Below, in pieces: positions 18,235 through 27,466 of a stretch of DNA of 64,000 bases; the first letter of the stretch is position 1, and each line of letters opens with the position of its first letter. The position numbers were made by a program, and so were the translations under genes. The stretch spans positions 62,001 to 126,000 of the forward strand of contig NZ_JAAIWM010000002.1 in assembly GCF_011008845.1 (NCBI RefSeq), given 5' to 3'. This stretch comes from Bacillus mesophilus. GTDB lineage: Bacteria > Bacillota > Bacilli > Bacillales > SA4. The notes under the pieces were generated by a model that was not told where the DNA came from, searched no databases, and worked only from the letters and a program-made list of their open reading frames with translations.

Positions 18235-19026
18235 TCAATCATTTAACCTTTTTCTAGATGCTTGCTTTTCTTTATCACCTTTATATTTTCTCCAGGCAAC
18301 GTAGGATAATGTAACAATTATAATACTTCCTGTTGAGATCATGACCCAGATTAATGATGGATCTGCATCATCCTCTTTCATTTGCTTAAACATACGTATT
18401 AACTCTTCTTCCATTACTTGCATATGTTCCATTCTTGAATCGTGTAACAACAACTCATCTCTCGACTCATCCATATAGGTAACATAGGCATTAATCTTTT
18501 CAGATTGCTGAGTATCAAGGTCAAGTCTTACACTTGGATAAATAATATCATACTTACCTAGAAAGGAATTGAGCTCATGTTGAAAGACTTGGGAGTCCCC
18601 AGAATTTACCGCTTCCTTTAACGTATGGAAGGTAGCCATTACAGAGGTTTCCATTTCAGTCCAGAGCGGTTGATGTTCTGATTTAACAGCATCCACTACA
18701 AGCCGAAATTTTGTAACAGCCTTTATACACTCTTCATGTGATAAAGATTCAGATGTTAGAGCAAGTTCTGCCTCCTCATATGACGCAGTAATAACTCTAA
18801 TTTCATCCATTGTAAAAGAATTTTCATGTATGATCACTTTCGAAAATTGATCTGAGAAATATGAAAGTAGTTTTTGTGCATCATCATATTTCTGATGCTT
18901 AACTAGTTGAAGGGCTTGATCAGTAATAATATCAAGCTTTTCCCAATTATCTGTATGATCTGCTAGTCCATTTGAAGGTGTCATAAAAACGAGAACTGCT
19001 ATAAATATAACTATCCATCTACTCAT
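18235..19026 (-). CDS. ypjB: Sporulation-associated protein YpjB
   Basis: 263 aa. Signal peptide or N-terminal anchor (WIVIFIAVLVFMTPSNGLA), a mainly helical outside domain, and one C-terminal membrane segment (LIWVMISTGSIIIVTLSYVAW) followed by a basic tail. It matches B. subtilis YpjB by position and layout; the molecular role is not known. The start is moved to ATG 19026 because GGGGAGGG lies 8 nt upstream; the longer frame to 19074 lacks a ribosome site. It lies 58 bp after ypjA. Confidence 0.82.
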   Translation of the reverse strand: MSRWIVIFIAVLVFMTPSNGLADHTDNWEKLDIITDQALQLVKHQKYDDAQKLLSYFSDQFSKVIIHENSFTMDEIRVITASYEEAELALTSESLSHEECIKAVTKFRLVVDAVKSEHQPLWTEMETSVMATFHTLKEAVNSGDSQVFQHELNSFLGKYDIIYPSVRLDLDTQQSEKINAYVTYMDESRDELLLHDSRMEHMQVMEEELIRMFKQMKEDDADPSLIWVMISTGSIIIVTLSYVAWRKYKGDKEKQASRKRLND

Positions 19027-19084
19027 ACTTGTCCCTCCCCTTACTACTAATAAATTGTATGAAGAGGTGGACAAGAGTAGACCA

Positions 19085-19675
19085 TTATAATGTTAATTGT
19101 GTTCTATTTTTTCGGACACAAAGTATGTAAGTAATGAAAAGGGAGAATATACTCAACCAAAATGTAAAATAACCAATATAGGCTATGTACTCTTCAAGTC
19201 TATATCTAGGGTACATAAAAAATACATAGTCAATGATATCATTATGAAGAGTCCAAACAGCCGCAAGCATTAAATGCCAAAGCTTAATCTTATAGTATGG
19301 TGAGTATAGCAATCCTTGAATGGCCATTGCCGCATGAGAAAAGATAAGCATATAGCCTTGCCACGATAAATCTCCATGAACCAATAGCACTAAAATGTTC
19401 ATTACAACAGCCCATACACCATATTTAAATAGTGTCACAATGGCTAGTGCCTCAAAAATGGGCCAATTCGTTTTTAGTAAAAAAGCAATGAGAACAAATA
19501 CAAAGAATAGGCTTGCAGTTGGACTATCTGGAACAAATATTAGGAAAATCGATGGGGTATCAGCAAGCTGCCATCCGTACCATTCATAACCATATATCGT
19601 ACCTGCCACATTTACGATCAGTAAAGACCATAGCACCCACCGCTGGGCAAGAAACATTTGAAACATTCTTAACAA
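19085..19675 (-). CDS. ypjA: DUF1405-type membrane protein YpjA
   Basis: 196 aa, almost entirely membrane-embedded, with about six hydrophobic segments (WVLWSLLIVNVAGTIYG, TASLFFVFVLIAFLL, FWLSIFSLFITYILCV and others). It matches YpjA by position, between qcrC and ypjB. The start is TTG at 19675, with GGAGGAGG 7 nt upstream. No catalytic motif is visible. The family sits consistently next to the bc-complex genes, which hints at a respiratory or spore role, but that is inference. Confidence 0.8.
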   Translation of the reverse strand: MLRMFQMFLAQRWVLWSLLIVNVAGTIYGYEWYGWQLADTPSIFLIFVPDSPTASLFFVFVLIAFLLKTNWPIFEALAIVTLFKYGVWAVVMNILVLLVHGDLSWQGYMLIFSHAAMAIQGLLYSPYYKIKLWHLMLAAVWTLHNDIIDYVFFMYPRYRLEEYIAYIGYFTFWLSIFSLFITYILCVRKNRTQLTL

Positions 19676-19732
19676 GGTACACCCTCCTCCATTCTGTATA
19701 ATATAAAGGCTTAAAATCGTAAAGCATTCTAG

Positions 19733-19762
19733 TAAAAAAAGCTGACGATATCGTCAGCTTTT
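19733..19762 (-). terminator. Terminator of the qcrABC operon
   Basis: AAGCTGACGA/TCGTCAGCTT, a 10-bp palindromic stem with almost no loop, followed by seven T on the minus strand, about 15 bp after the qcrC stop. Confidence 0.88.
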
Positions 19763-19774
19763 AATCTTTTATTA

Positions 19775-20542
19775 TTATTCTTCACCAAGTGTAGAGACAA
19801 ATTCAGCTAGAATTTGAAGCTCTTCATCAGTACCCTTGAAGATTCCAGCAGGCATGTTACCTTGACCGTTAACAGCGATGTCAGCAATCTCTTCAGCTGT
19901 TAAACCAGTACCAATTAATGATACCCCAGATGAAGTTCCAGCTAAGTTGTTACCATGACAGGATAAACATGTGTTGGCTTCTAAAATCGCATAACCTTCT
20001 GCCTCTGTATCGATTGGTACCTCTTCAACGATTTTACCCATCTCTTTTTTAGCTTCCCAGTCAGTTTGAACGACTGATTCCCATGTAAGGAAGATTGTAG
20101 CCGCCACACCAAGTAACATCATACCGACTGCAATCGGACGCTTAGAAGGACGACGCTCAGGTCCACGATCTAAGAATGGTGCTAGCATTAAAGCTCCAAA
20201 TGCTAAACCTGGCATAATCATTGCACCGATTACTGTATAAGGTCCTGCAGCAAACTCATATTTTAGAAGTTGGTATAAGAATAAGAAATACCAGTCAGGT
20301 AAAGGAATATAACCTGTATCTGTCGGATCAGCCATACGTTCTAATGGGGGTTGATGAGCGACAGTTAAACAGAGAAATCCAATTAGGAAGACAGAACCTA
20401 CTAACCATTCTTTTAATAGGAAGTTTGGCCAGAAGGCTTCTGTTTTTCCTGGGTATTCAGAGTAATCTTTTGGGATATTCGGTTTCCTTTCAGCAGGAAC
20501 ACGAGAATCTCCAACAAATTTCATACCTTTTCCACGATGCAT
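19775..20542 (-). CDS. qcrC: Menaquinol-cytochrome c reductase, cytochrome b/c subunit
   Basis: 255 aa. The N-terminal two thirds are the subunit IV-like half of cytochrome b, with three membrane segments (FLIGFLCLTVA, GAMIMPGLAFGALMLAPF, VGMMLLGVAATIFLTW). A cytochrome c domain with the haem motif CLSCHG (about residue 195) and a distal Met in QGNMPAGIF follows. This b-c fusion is the known Bacillus arrangement. It is the last gene of qcrABC, with the terminator just behind it. Confidence 0.95.
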   Translation of the reverse strand: MHRGKGMKFVGDSRVPAERKPNIPKDYSEYPGKTEAFWPNFLLKEWLVGSVFLIGFLCLTVAHQPPLERMADPTDTGYIPLPDWYFLFLYQLLKYEFAAGPYTVIGAMIMPGLAFGALMLAPFLDRGPERRPSKRPIAVGMMLLGVAATIFLTWESVVQTDWEAKKEMGKIVEEVPIDTEAEGYAILEANTCLSCHGNNLAGTSSGVSLIGTGLTAEEIADIAVNGQGNMPAGIFKGTDEELQILAEFVSTLGEE

Positions 20543-20649
20543 TCATTTCCCCTCCTTTTGTAGGTGGAAAAAATCCCGGAAAATTCTTGTGAGCGATTCA
20601 TATTTTTCCGTGAACTTTTTTCAAACTCTCATTAATTGTAAATTAAATC

Positions 20650-21324
20650 TTATAGTGGTCCTGAAATACCTTGCTTACGAATCATTACAAAGTGAGCTCC
20701 CATTAATCCAAGTAAAGCACCAGGAAGGAAGAATACATGAATTGCAAAGAAACGAGTTAATGTTTGAGCACCTACAATTTCTGGGTGACCAGCAAGCAAT
20801 GTTTTCACTGCACCACCGATAAACGGAGTAGCAGCAGCAATCTCTAATCCTACTTTTGTAGCAAATAATGCTTTCATATCCCAAGGTAGAAGATAACCAG
20901 TAAATCCAAGTCCTAACATAACAAAGAAAATTAGTACTCCTACTACCCAGTTCAATTCACGTGGCTTTTTATATGCTCCTTGGAAGAATACACGAAGCGT
21001 ATGTAGGAACATCATTACAATGACCAAACTAGCTCCCCAGTGATGCATTCCACGAACAATTTGACCAAAAGCTACTTCATTTTGTAAATAATACACAGAT
21101 TCCCATGCATTCTTAATATCTGGAACATAATACATAGTTAAGAACATTCCAGATAGAATTTGAATAACTGTTACGAAGAAGGTTAGTCCCCCAAAACAGT
21201 AAACAAATGCTGAGAAATGGTGGGCAGGGTTAACGTGTTCTGGAACCTCATGGTCCGCAATATCACGCCACATAGGCGTAATATCTAAACGTTCATCTAC
21301 CCAATCATAAATTTTGTTTAACAT
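20650..21324 (-). CDS. qcrB: Menaquinol-cytochrome c reductase, cytochrome b subunit
   Basis: 224 aa, the cytochrome b6-like half of the bc complex. Four membrane helices are visible, with haem-ligand histidines in RGMHHWGASLVIVMMFLHTLRV and FFAIHVFFLPG, plus the quinol-site segment GFTGYLLPWD. It lies 3 bp after qcrA and 107 bp before qcrC. As known for Bacillus b6-type cytochromes, it ends before the subunit IV part, which is in QcrC. Confidence 0.96.
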   Translation of the reverse strand: MLNKIYDWVDERLDITPMWRDIADHEVPEHVNPAHHFSAFVYCFGGLTFFVTVIQILSGMFLTMYYVPDIKNAWESVYYLQNEVAFGQIVRGMHHWGASLVIVMMFLHTLRVFFQGAYKKPRELNWVVGVLIFFVMLGLGFTGYLLPWDMKALFATKVGLEIAAATPFIGGAVKTLLAGHPEIVGAQTLTRFFAIHVFFLPGALLGLMGAHFVMIRKQGISGPL

Positions 21325-21327
21325 CTA

Positions 21328-21837
21328 TTACGCCCCCCCTTTTGGTTTTGCTTTACCTAAGTATAATTTTCCGTCTTTTACTTCATGTTGGTAAACATCT
21401 AGTGGTGCTAGAGGTGGAGTTCCCGGAACGTTTGTCCCGTCTTTTTCATATAGTCCATAATGACATGGACAGAAGAACATATTCTCATTTGCTGGATCAG
21501 AATTCCAGTTTACAACACAACCTAGATGCTTACACACAGGTGATAACGCAATAATACTATCGCCTTCTTTATATACCCATGCTGACTTTGGTTCTTCAGA
21601 CTTATACCAAGCATCAACTTGGTCAATTTTAAAGTCGATACGCTGAGGTTCAGTTGTTATATCCGCAACATCTGCAACAGGAACTAAATCCTGTTCAGTT
21701 GCAGGACGTAAAACCGGATCTAAAGCAAAACGAACCATTGGCATAAGCATTCCTGCTGCCATAAATCCACCAACACCAGTAAGGGTATAGTTTAAGAATT
21801 GACGTCTCGAAACCCGATGCTTTTTCTCACTCATCAT
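21328..21837 (-). CDS. qcrA: Menaquinol-cytochrome c reductase, Rieske iron-sulfur subunit
   Basis: 169 aa. A twin-arginine start (SRRQFLNYTLTGVGGFMAAG) serves as the membrane anchor. The Rieske cluster ligands are CKHLGC (about residue 107) and CPCHYG (about 128), giving the two Cys and two His, and the disulfide cysteines are also present. The start is ATGATG at 21837; the second ATG has the better spacing to GGGGGG, so the mature frame may be one residue shorter. It is first in qcrABC, behind a promoter whose spacer is a palindrome. Confidence 0.96.
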   Translation of the reverse strand: MMSEKKHRVSRRQFLNYTLTGVGGFMAAGMLMPMVRFALDPVLRPATEQDLVPVADVADITTEPQRIDFKIDQVDAWYKSEEPKSAWVYKEGDSIIALSPVCKHLGCVVNWNSDPANENMFFCPCHYGLYEKDGTNVPGTPPLAPLDVYQHEVKDGKLYLGKAKPKGGA

Positions 21838-21907
21838 TTTCCCCCCTCTATACGAAGCTAAGTCCGTTCGGACATACTTTTAACACTTATAAAACTAGGA
21901 CATACTC

Positions 21908-21936
21908 ATGATATATCAATATTGATATCAGGTCAA
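21908..21936 (-). promoter_or_regulatory. qcrA promoter with a 16-bp palindrome covering the spacer
   Basis: Minus strand TTGACC (21931-21936), a 17-nt spacer and TATCAT (21908-21913). The spacer is almost exactly the perfect palindrome ATATCAATATTGATAT (21913-21928). A dimeric regulator bound there would cover the RNA polymerase site. The regulator is not identifiable from this window. Confidence 0.6.
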
Positions 21937-21978
21937 TAATATCCTTTTCATTTACTAAATCTAATATGTATAATCTTG

Positions 21979-22437
21979 TTAATTTCTCCAAGCAGATAAT
22001 AATAATGGGACAATTTGTTGGATCTGGTCTGTCATAATTTGTTGCTTTACTTTTGAATCAACATGTTCTAGTGGAACTGCCGATAGCCAGATTAAGGAGT
22101 TCCCTAGTTCCCCCTCATATCCCTTCCAATCTGAATCACTTGTTAAGTAAATAACATGTTTAAACTCATTGCTAGTAAAGTGTTCTTTCCATTCAATTAA
22201 CCTAGTGTATTTCTGCTCAACTTGCTCCCCTTTTAGATACGTAAAAGGTGGAGTTAAGAATGCTCTTCCCTTAAATTGTCTCTCTAATTCAGTTGTTAGA
22301 ATGGAGATAAATTCACCATTGAGCACGATATTCTTCATCTGTTGTCCAACAGCAATTGGGATAAGGGGAATAATTACTGTATCTACATATTCCTTTGATT
22401 GTGTGTACAAATCAACGTCTGTCGTTGTCCATTTCAT
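21979..22437 (-). CDS. ypiF: YpiF, DUF2487 protein
   Basis: 152 aa, soluble, no signal peptide (MKWTTTDVDLYTQ, then VDTVIIPLIPIAVG). It matches B. subtilis YpiF by place, directly upstream of qcrABC, and by general pattern. It has no catalytic or cofactor motif; the function is unknown. Conserved position beside the bc complex suggests, but does not show, a link to its assembly or expression. GAGGAGG precedes the ATG. Confidence 0.82.
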   Translation of the reverse strand: MKWTTTDVDLYTQSKEYVDTVIIPLIPIAVGQQMKNIVLNGEFISILTTELERQFKGRAFLTPPFTYLKGEQVEQKYTRLIEWKEHFTSNEFKHVIYLTSDSDWKGYEGELGNSLIWLSAVPLEHVDSKVKQQIMTDQIQQIVPLLLSAWRN

Positions 22438-22853
22438 TCGAATACCTCCTCTTTAGAAGTCTTGATTATAATTAAACCATACTCTCTACTTTTTTTCATC
22501 ATCTCCACAAGTAGATCCTTACTAAATTAGAAAGATAGATGAAATTTGTTCACAAAAATTTCCAAACTTATTATTGAATGCCCTTCATAGAATGAAGTGT
22601 TAAGCAGAAAATCTGTAAAAGAAAGTCACAGGAGAATATTGTTAATCTTCTTTACAAATCCATTTTCGTGTAATCAATTCATTTGTTCCTGCTAGAAAAC
22701 ACCATGGTTTTTTAACACAAAAGAAAACACCTAGCGAAAGCTAAGGTGTTAATCAGTGGTACAAATGTATTCGTTTCTATTTTTCATGTTGCTTGAGGTC
22801 GACATAACAGAGAGAAGCATTAGTAAAAAGGTCACCTAAGTATTAATTACAAG
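22438..22853. other. 416-bp gap between ypiB and ypiF
   Basis: Apart from the ypiB terminator near its right end and a possible TATAAT close to ypiF, I see no gene, no member of the repeat families and no riboswitch-like fold. It is AT-rich, without coding-like frames. Confidence 0.5.
22717..22751 (-). terminator. Terminator downstream of ypiB
   Basis: Minus strand AACACCTTAGC and GCTAGGTGTT (one bulge), loop TTTC, then TTCTTTTG. About 100 bp after the ypiB stop. Confidence 0.7.
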
Positions 22854-23393
22854 TTAATTTAGACTGTTTAATAATTTGGTAAGTCTTAAGAACTCATGTT
22901 GGTCTTGCTTATCAAGAGCTTCATCGATTAAAACAAGTAGTTTCTCTCTTTGAAAAGTAAAGATGGACTCATCCAGAAATTTTTCGGCTAGCTTTTTATC
23001 TTTGTCACTAATACCTAGATGCTTTGGCATAAAGGGGTTGTCTTCAAGGACAAGGACATAATGGGAAGAGTGGAAGGATTCACGGAAGTTTAACTGGATG
23101 TATATATCTTCCTCACGATTTAGCCGGATATCGTGAAAGGATTTTTCCGCATCAGTTGTCATTACATTCTCTTTATAAAACCTAAACGGAGCATCATCGA
23201 CGCAATGTGTTGACATGATAATGCCTTTTGGACAATACTGAGCCTGCTCAACAAAGTGAACCTTTCTCATTAATTGATCATGACTCATTAAGTAATTTAA
23301 AATCCAAACACATTCTCTTCTTTTCAGCTGATAATTATTTAAGAACCAGCGAATAAATTCTTTTTTTTCATTTACAGATACAGGGGTTGCCAT
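22854..23393 (-). CDS. ypiB: UPF0302 protein YpiB
   Basis: 179 aa. The N-terminal UPF0302 domain ([31 protein letters not shown]) is followed by a short C-terminal IDEAL-like region ([33 protein letters not shown]). It matches YpiB by position between ypiF and ypiA. It is soluble and has no enzyme motif. IDEAL regions are thought to mediate protein contacts, so a regulatory or adaptor role is plausible; I cannot name a target. Confidence 0.85.
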   Translation of the reverse strand: MATPVSVNEKKEFIRWFLNNYQLKRRECVWILNYLMSHDQLMRKVHFVEQAQYCPKGIIMSTHCVDDAPFRFYKENVMTTDAEKSFHDIRLNREEDIYIQLNFRESFHSSHYVLVLEDNPFMPKHLGISDKDKKLAEKFLDESIFTFQREKLLVLIDEALDKQDQHEFLRLTKLLNSLN

Positions 23394-23479
23394 TGTTGTC
23401 CCTCCTCTGTTCTTAATGAGTTATAGTGGGTTTTCATATTACATAAAATTCAACGCTTGTTTCTCTTTTTCCTTCTTCA

Positions 23480-24742
23480 TTACGATTCATTTTCTAACTG
23501 TAAAACTAGTTCTTCAATATCGATTCTAGCCTGGTCTATGCTGAGTAAATGTTTAAATTGTACTAATGCTTCCTGTCTTAAACCTTCCTCTAGAAGAAAG
23601 CGACCATATTCTTCCAAGAAATCTGGTTGATCTTTAAAAAAAGTATATGCAGCACGGTAGTGTTTTAATGCATCCGAATATTCTTCTAGTTCTTTCTTAG
23701 CTATCGCAATGTCCCAAATCATTTGTGGATCTTCATCTCCACTTTCTATAGCAGCTTCAACGATTGGTACAACTTTTTCAAAGTCACCCTCGTTTATATA
23801 AATTCTTGTTAAAAGAAATGCGGCTTCGATGGATTCATGATCTAGCTCTCTCGCTTTCACTAGCAATATTTTGGCTTGTTCATAATTCCCAAGCTTCATA
23901 GCCAGCTTACCACCGAACACATACAGTTCTTTATTATACTCATCCACCTTTATACCCTCTTGAATCGCTTCTTGAGCCTCAGTGATAAGTTCTTCTGCTT
24001 CATAAGCTTTTGCAAGCACAAGGTACAGAGGACTATAGGTAGGGTCCATATCTTTAAGCTCTAAGAGCTTATTAATAGCTGTCTTATAGTTTTCTACCTG
24101 ATAAGCTGAACAGGCATATCCAAACAAGCTATCAATTTCAACCTTATCTGCTAGCCCTTTTTCATAATGAGTAAAAGCTTCTTCAAAGAGTCCAGTAGAG
24201 GCATAGCTTTCTGCTAATCGTAAGTGAACACTAATGTCACCCACATGATTTTCCACCTTTACTACCTCTTCGTAATAAGGAATACTTTGTTTATAATTTC
24301 CTCTACCTGAATAAAATTCTCCTAAAGCAAATTGTAAAATGGAATTATTAGGCAATAATTGCTTAGCTTTTAAGAGCTTCTGTTCTGCCACTTCATCTAA
24401 CCCCTGCATTTGATATAAGTCTGCAAGTAGTAAAAGTACTCGAGGATATTCTTCTTCCTCTTCATCCACTTGTCCTAAAAGAATAATCGCTTGTTCCTCT
24501 TCATCTAGGTCAATATGTACCTCAGCAAGCATTAGTATTAATTCAGTTTCAGTTGGATATATTTCAAGTAAAGAGTTTAATAGGTCCTTTGCTTCCCGTA
24601 AGAAACCGAGTTGATAATAGACCTCCGCAACACTATATTTTTCATCATCTGTTGCTCGTGGTAGTAACTTTGATAGTTCGTCTAGGCCTTTTTCTACTTC
24701 GCCGTATTCTACTAGTTCTAAAGCTGCTTGTATTGTTTTCAT
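23480..24742 (-). CDS. ypiA: TPR-repeat protein YpiA
   Basis: 420 aa, built of about ten tetratricopeptide repeats from the first residues to the end (for example EKGLDELSKLLPRATD, YSVAEVYYQLGFLREAK, PQMIWDIAIAKKELEEYSDALKHYRAAY), and very acidic. No signal peptide or membrane segment. TPR arrays hold partner proteins; the partner is unknown. It is directly upstream of ypiB in the same direction, with an 86-bp gap, and matches B. subtilis YpiA in length and layout. Confidence 0.88.
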   Translation of the reverse strand: MKTIQAALELVEYGEVEKGLDELSKLLPRATDDEKYSVAEVYYQLGFLREAKDLLNSLLEIYPTETELILMLAEVHIDLDEEEQAIILLGQVDEEEEEYPRVLLLLADLYQMQGLDEVAEQKLLKAKQLLPNNSILQFALGEFYSGRGNYKQSIPYYEEVVKVENHVGDISVHLRLAESYASTGLFEEAFTHYEKGLADKVEIDSLFGYACSAYQVENYKTAINKLLELKDMDPTYSPLYLVLAKAYEAEELITEAQEAIQEGIKVDEYNKELYVFGGKLAMKLGNYEQAKILLVKARELDHESIEAAFLLTRIYINEGDFEKVVPIVEAAIESGDEDPQMIWDIAIAKKELEEYSDALKHYRAAYTFFKDQPDFLEEYGRFLLEEGLRQEALVQFKHLLSIDQARIDIEELVLQLENES

Positions 24743-24826
24743 AGTGCTCCCTCTATTTCAAAGATTATCATTTAGTATGTAAGTCCAAAGGTTTTAGAAG
24801 TTTATACAACTTCGGCCATTTTCATT

Positions 24827-25723
24827 CTAAAAGCTAGAAGAATAATAGCCAGGCACCTTAATTTGGACCCGCTCTCCGTAACCAGGGTTAATAAAGAATT
24901 GTTCATTAACTTTAATATTACGTCCTTTATGAACCGTAATAATTGGTTTATTCATATCATAGTTAACTTCTTCTTGATTCGCAAATTCCCTGCTTTTTGG
25001 AGCATATAAATTATAATCAACATCCCCACCTATCCGAATCTCTCCTTTTAAAGGGGAAATTCCGATTTTCCTCAGCACATTGAGAGGTAACGGCTCCCCT
25101 GTCGAAGGACACTCTGGAACTGTCGGAATTCTCTCTTCTTTCATAATTGCTTTCCAGGTTTCAGTCTGTTTTCGTAGTCTTCCTCTAGAAGGTTCATCCT
25201 TCCAAATCGGCACGATAGAGAGGTAGTAGGGGTAGAGGGCATCCCTTATCCATCCCCAGGCTATGCTATACATATCCTGTTCTTCTAATTCTACAAAAAT
25301 AACTGGTATTTTTAATCTTTTACACTGTCTAACAAAACTTGGCGTTAACGCTCTACTTGGGATTCTTACCCCAATGCAATAATCGATAGGGCTATTAATC
25401 ATTATATGTGTGATTGTCTTGATTGCCTTTTTCAGTTGTGCTTCGTAATTAACCGTTACACTAACTAATAGAGTTGTGCAGCCATAACTAATCAAGTCTT
25501 TTATATACTCTTTTTGAGATGAGAAGGTAGAGATATTTTCAATATTAAAGTCTAGCATGACATGACCAGGAGTTAATAAATATGGAGAAGCATCCATTTT
25601 TAATAGTTTTACATTATTCATATGCGGTCTAATATACTCAATCTTATTTTCCTTAATAGAGAAGGAGCACTGAATGATTTCTTGTTCTTTCTTAACATTC
25701 GCTCGGTCGATTACATAAGGCAT
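24827..25723 (-). CDS. Unrecognised conserved-looking 298-aa protein
   Basis: I do not recognise this gene. The start is placed at ATG 25723 (MPYVIDRANVKKEQE), because AGGAGG lies 8 nt upstream; a longer frame to 25759 has no ribosome site. No signal peptide or membrane segment. LLTPGHVMLDFNIEN, CTTLLVSVTVN and IDYCIGVRIP look like alternating strands and helices of a TIM-barrel or amidohydrolase-like fold, but the metal-binding HxH and later His/Asp signatures are not evident. The C-terminal half (IRIGGDVDYNLYAPKS, PIITVHKGRNIKV) resembles the outer beta part of amidohydrolases. It stands alone between ypiA and aroA, next to a family 2 repeat. Confidence 0.6.
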   Translation of the reverse strand: MPYVIDRANVKKEQEIIQCSFSIKENKIEYIRPHMNNVKLLKMDASPYLLTPGHVMLDFNIENISTFSSQKEYIKDLISYGCTTLLVSVTVNYEAQLKKAIKTITHIMINSPIDYCIGVRIPSRALTPSFVRQCKRLKIPVIFVELEEQDMYSIAWGWIRDALYPYYLSIVPIWKDEPSRGRLRKQTETWKAIMKEERIPTVPECPSTGEPLPLNVLRKIGISPLKGEIRIGGDVDYNLYAPKSREFANQEEVNYDMNKPIITVHKGRNIKVNEQFFINPGYGERVQIKVPGYYSSSF

Positions 25724-25875
25724 GATTAACATCCTCCTATAGCAAGTCCATAACAACACCCTTATGACAAGCTATGACTTTCAGGAGGAAAGTATGAGTA
25801 AAACTAATCTGTTAAGTTGTTAAGTTGAAAACTCATCAAGCGGGACTGCTTAACAAGCAGGATATCCTGAAACAA

Positions 25876-26074
25876 GTTGATCTTCGTTTCAGAACACTCG
25901 CTTTCCGCACTTGCACAGGATGTGCTGACTTCTGCGTTGCTCACAGGACGTGAGCGCCTTTAGCAGAAGTTCCTTTTGCCTCCTCGTCACTTACGCTCCT
26001 GCTGGGTCTCCCCTAACCGCTTCTCCCGCAGGAGTCTCTCGTTCTTCCACTACGATCACTGCTTGAAAATCAAC
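25876..26074 (+). repeat. Family 2 modular repeat, copy G
   Basis: Ends GTTGATCTTC (25876-25885) and GAAAATCAAC (26065-26074) are inverted with one mismatch. Next comes the family marker ACACTCGCTTTCCGC. On the minus strand 25910-25970 is the same folded module as in family 1: ACTTCTGC/GCAGAAGT, TAAAGGC/AAC internal loop, GCTCAC/GTGAGC, GTCCT loop, then GCACA-TCC-TGTGC. The right half has CTCCTGC/GCAGGAG arms and the marker GTTCTTCCACTACGATC. It fills most of the 411-bp gap before aroA, and no gene is seen. Confidence 0.8.
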
Positions 26075-26129
26075 ACAGTTGTATAACAGAACAATTAAAA
26101 TGTATCGCTGTTTGTGTGTGCCAATTAAA

Positions 26130-26161
26130 TAAAAAAGACTGCCAACATTTAGTCAACAGTC
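26130..26161 (-). terminator. Terminator of tyrA-aroA
   Basis: Minus strand GACTG...CAGTC stem with an inner GAC/GT pairing, followed by six T and more T-rich sequence. Right after the aroA stop. Confidence 0.7.
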
Positions 26162-26170
26162 CCTTTACAA

Positions 26171-27454
26171 TTATTTACTTAATGATTCTATATGCTCAAA
26201 AAAGCTTGGGTATGAGACGGCAATTGCTTCAGTATCCTCAATTTGAAGCTCGCCTTCTGAGACAAAGGAAGCAATGGCTAGCATCATCCCAATACGATGG
26301 TCACCATGGCTACTTACTTCTGCTCCGTGGAGCTTGGATTTACCATATATAATCATACCATCATCGGTAGCCTCAATTTTTGCACCTAGCTTTGTTAGTT
26401 CATTTACAACCGTATCAATACGGTTTGTTTCTTTCACCTTCAGCTCACTAGCATCCTTTATGATGGTTGTACCTTCCGCTTGTGTTGCTAATAGAGCGAT
26501 AATCGGAATCTCATCAATTAAACGAGGAATTAGCTCTCCACCTACTTCAATGCCATGTAGCTCGGAAGTTTGAATGTATAAATCTGCAAAAGGTTCAAAA
26601 TTTTCTTCTCGTTCATTTTCGATTCTAATTGTCGCACCCATTTGTTGTAAAACATCAATGATTCCCGTTCTTGTTGGATTGATGCCGACATTTTTCAAGA
26701 CAATCTCACTGTCCGGAACAATGGCTCCTGCTACAAGGAAGAATGCAGCTGATGAGATATCACCTGGCACATAGATTGAAGTGCTAGTAAGCTCCTGCCC
26801 ACCCTTAACCGTTACTGAAGTCCCCTTTACCTCAATAGAAACACCAAACGCTTGTAGCATTCTTTCGGTATGATCTCTTGATTGATGAGGTTCTGTTACG
26901 GTTGTTGATCGATTACCATTTAAACCGGCAAGTAAAATGGATGATTTAACCTGAGCACTAGCTACAGGAGATTGGTAAGTGATTCCTTTTAAATTGCCAC
27001 CTCTAATCGATAAAGGTGTAAACTGTCCATCTTCTCTTCCATCGATCTTTGCTCCCATATCACGAAGCGGGTTAGTTACTCTTTTCATTGGTCGCTTTGC
27101 GATGGATGAATCTCCTATCATGCAAGAATGAAAAGGAATACCAGCTAATATCCCCAGTAAAAGTCGAGTAGTTGTTCCTGAGTTACCCACATCTAATATT
27201 TCTTTTGGTTCCACAAGTCCTTTAAACCCGTTTCCCCAAACCGTCACTTGCTCCCCGTTTCGCTGTATTTCTACACCCATTTTCTCAAAGCAAGAAATGG
27301 TGCTCAGGCAATCCTCTCCTGGTAGAAAATGTTCAACTGTTGTGGTTCCATTTGCTATAGAGCCTAACATAACGGCACGATGTGAAATGGACTTATCGCC
27401 TGGAACATGTATTTCCCCTTGTAAACGTGTTTGGTAGAAGTTTACTTTTTTCAT
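26171..27454 (-). CDS. aroA: 3-phosphoshikimate 1-carboxyvinyltransferase (EPSP synthase)
   Basis: Sixth step of the shikimate pathway: joins shikimate-3-phosphate and PEP. The gene is called aroE in B. subtilis. 427 aa. Conserved: [18 protein letters not shown] (binding loop), [17 protein letters not shown], and [17 protein letters not shown]. The position-100 region GNSGTTTR carries Thr-Thr where the glyphosate-sensitive E. coli type has GNAGTAMR, a class II-like pattern. It ends with [15 protein letters not shown]. It lies 12 bp after tyrA, closing the aromatic gene block. Confidence 0.96.
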   Translation of the reverse strand: MKKVNFYQTRLQGEIHVPGDKSISHRAVMLGSIANGTTTVEHFLPGEDCLSTISCFEKMGVEIQRNGEQVTVWGNGFKGLVEPKEILDVGNSGTTTRLLLGILAGIPFHSCMIGDSSIAKRPMKRVTNPLRDMGAKIDGREDGQFTPLSIRGGNLKGITYQSPVASAQVKSSILLAGLNGNRSTTVTEPHQSRDHTERMLQAFGVSIEVKGTSVTVKGGQELTSTSIYVPGDISSAAFFLVAGAIVPDSEIVLKNVGINPTRTGIIDVLQQMGATIRIENEREENFEPFADLYIQTSELHGIEVGGELIPRLIDEIPIIALLATQAEGTTIIKDASELKVKETNRIDTVVNELTKLGAKIEATDDGMIIYGKSKLHGAEVSSHGDHRIGMMLAIASFVSEGELQIEDTEAIAVSYPSFFEHIESLSK

Positions 27455-27466
27455 ATTTCTTACTCC

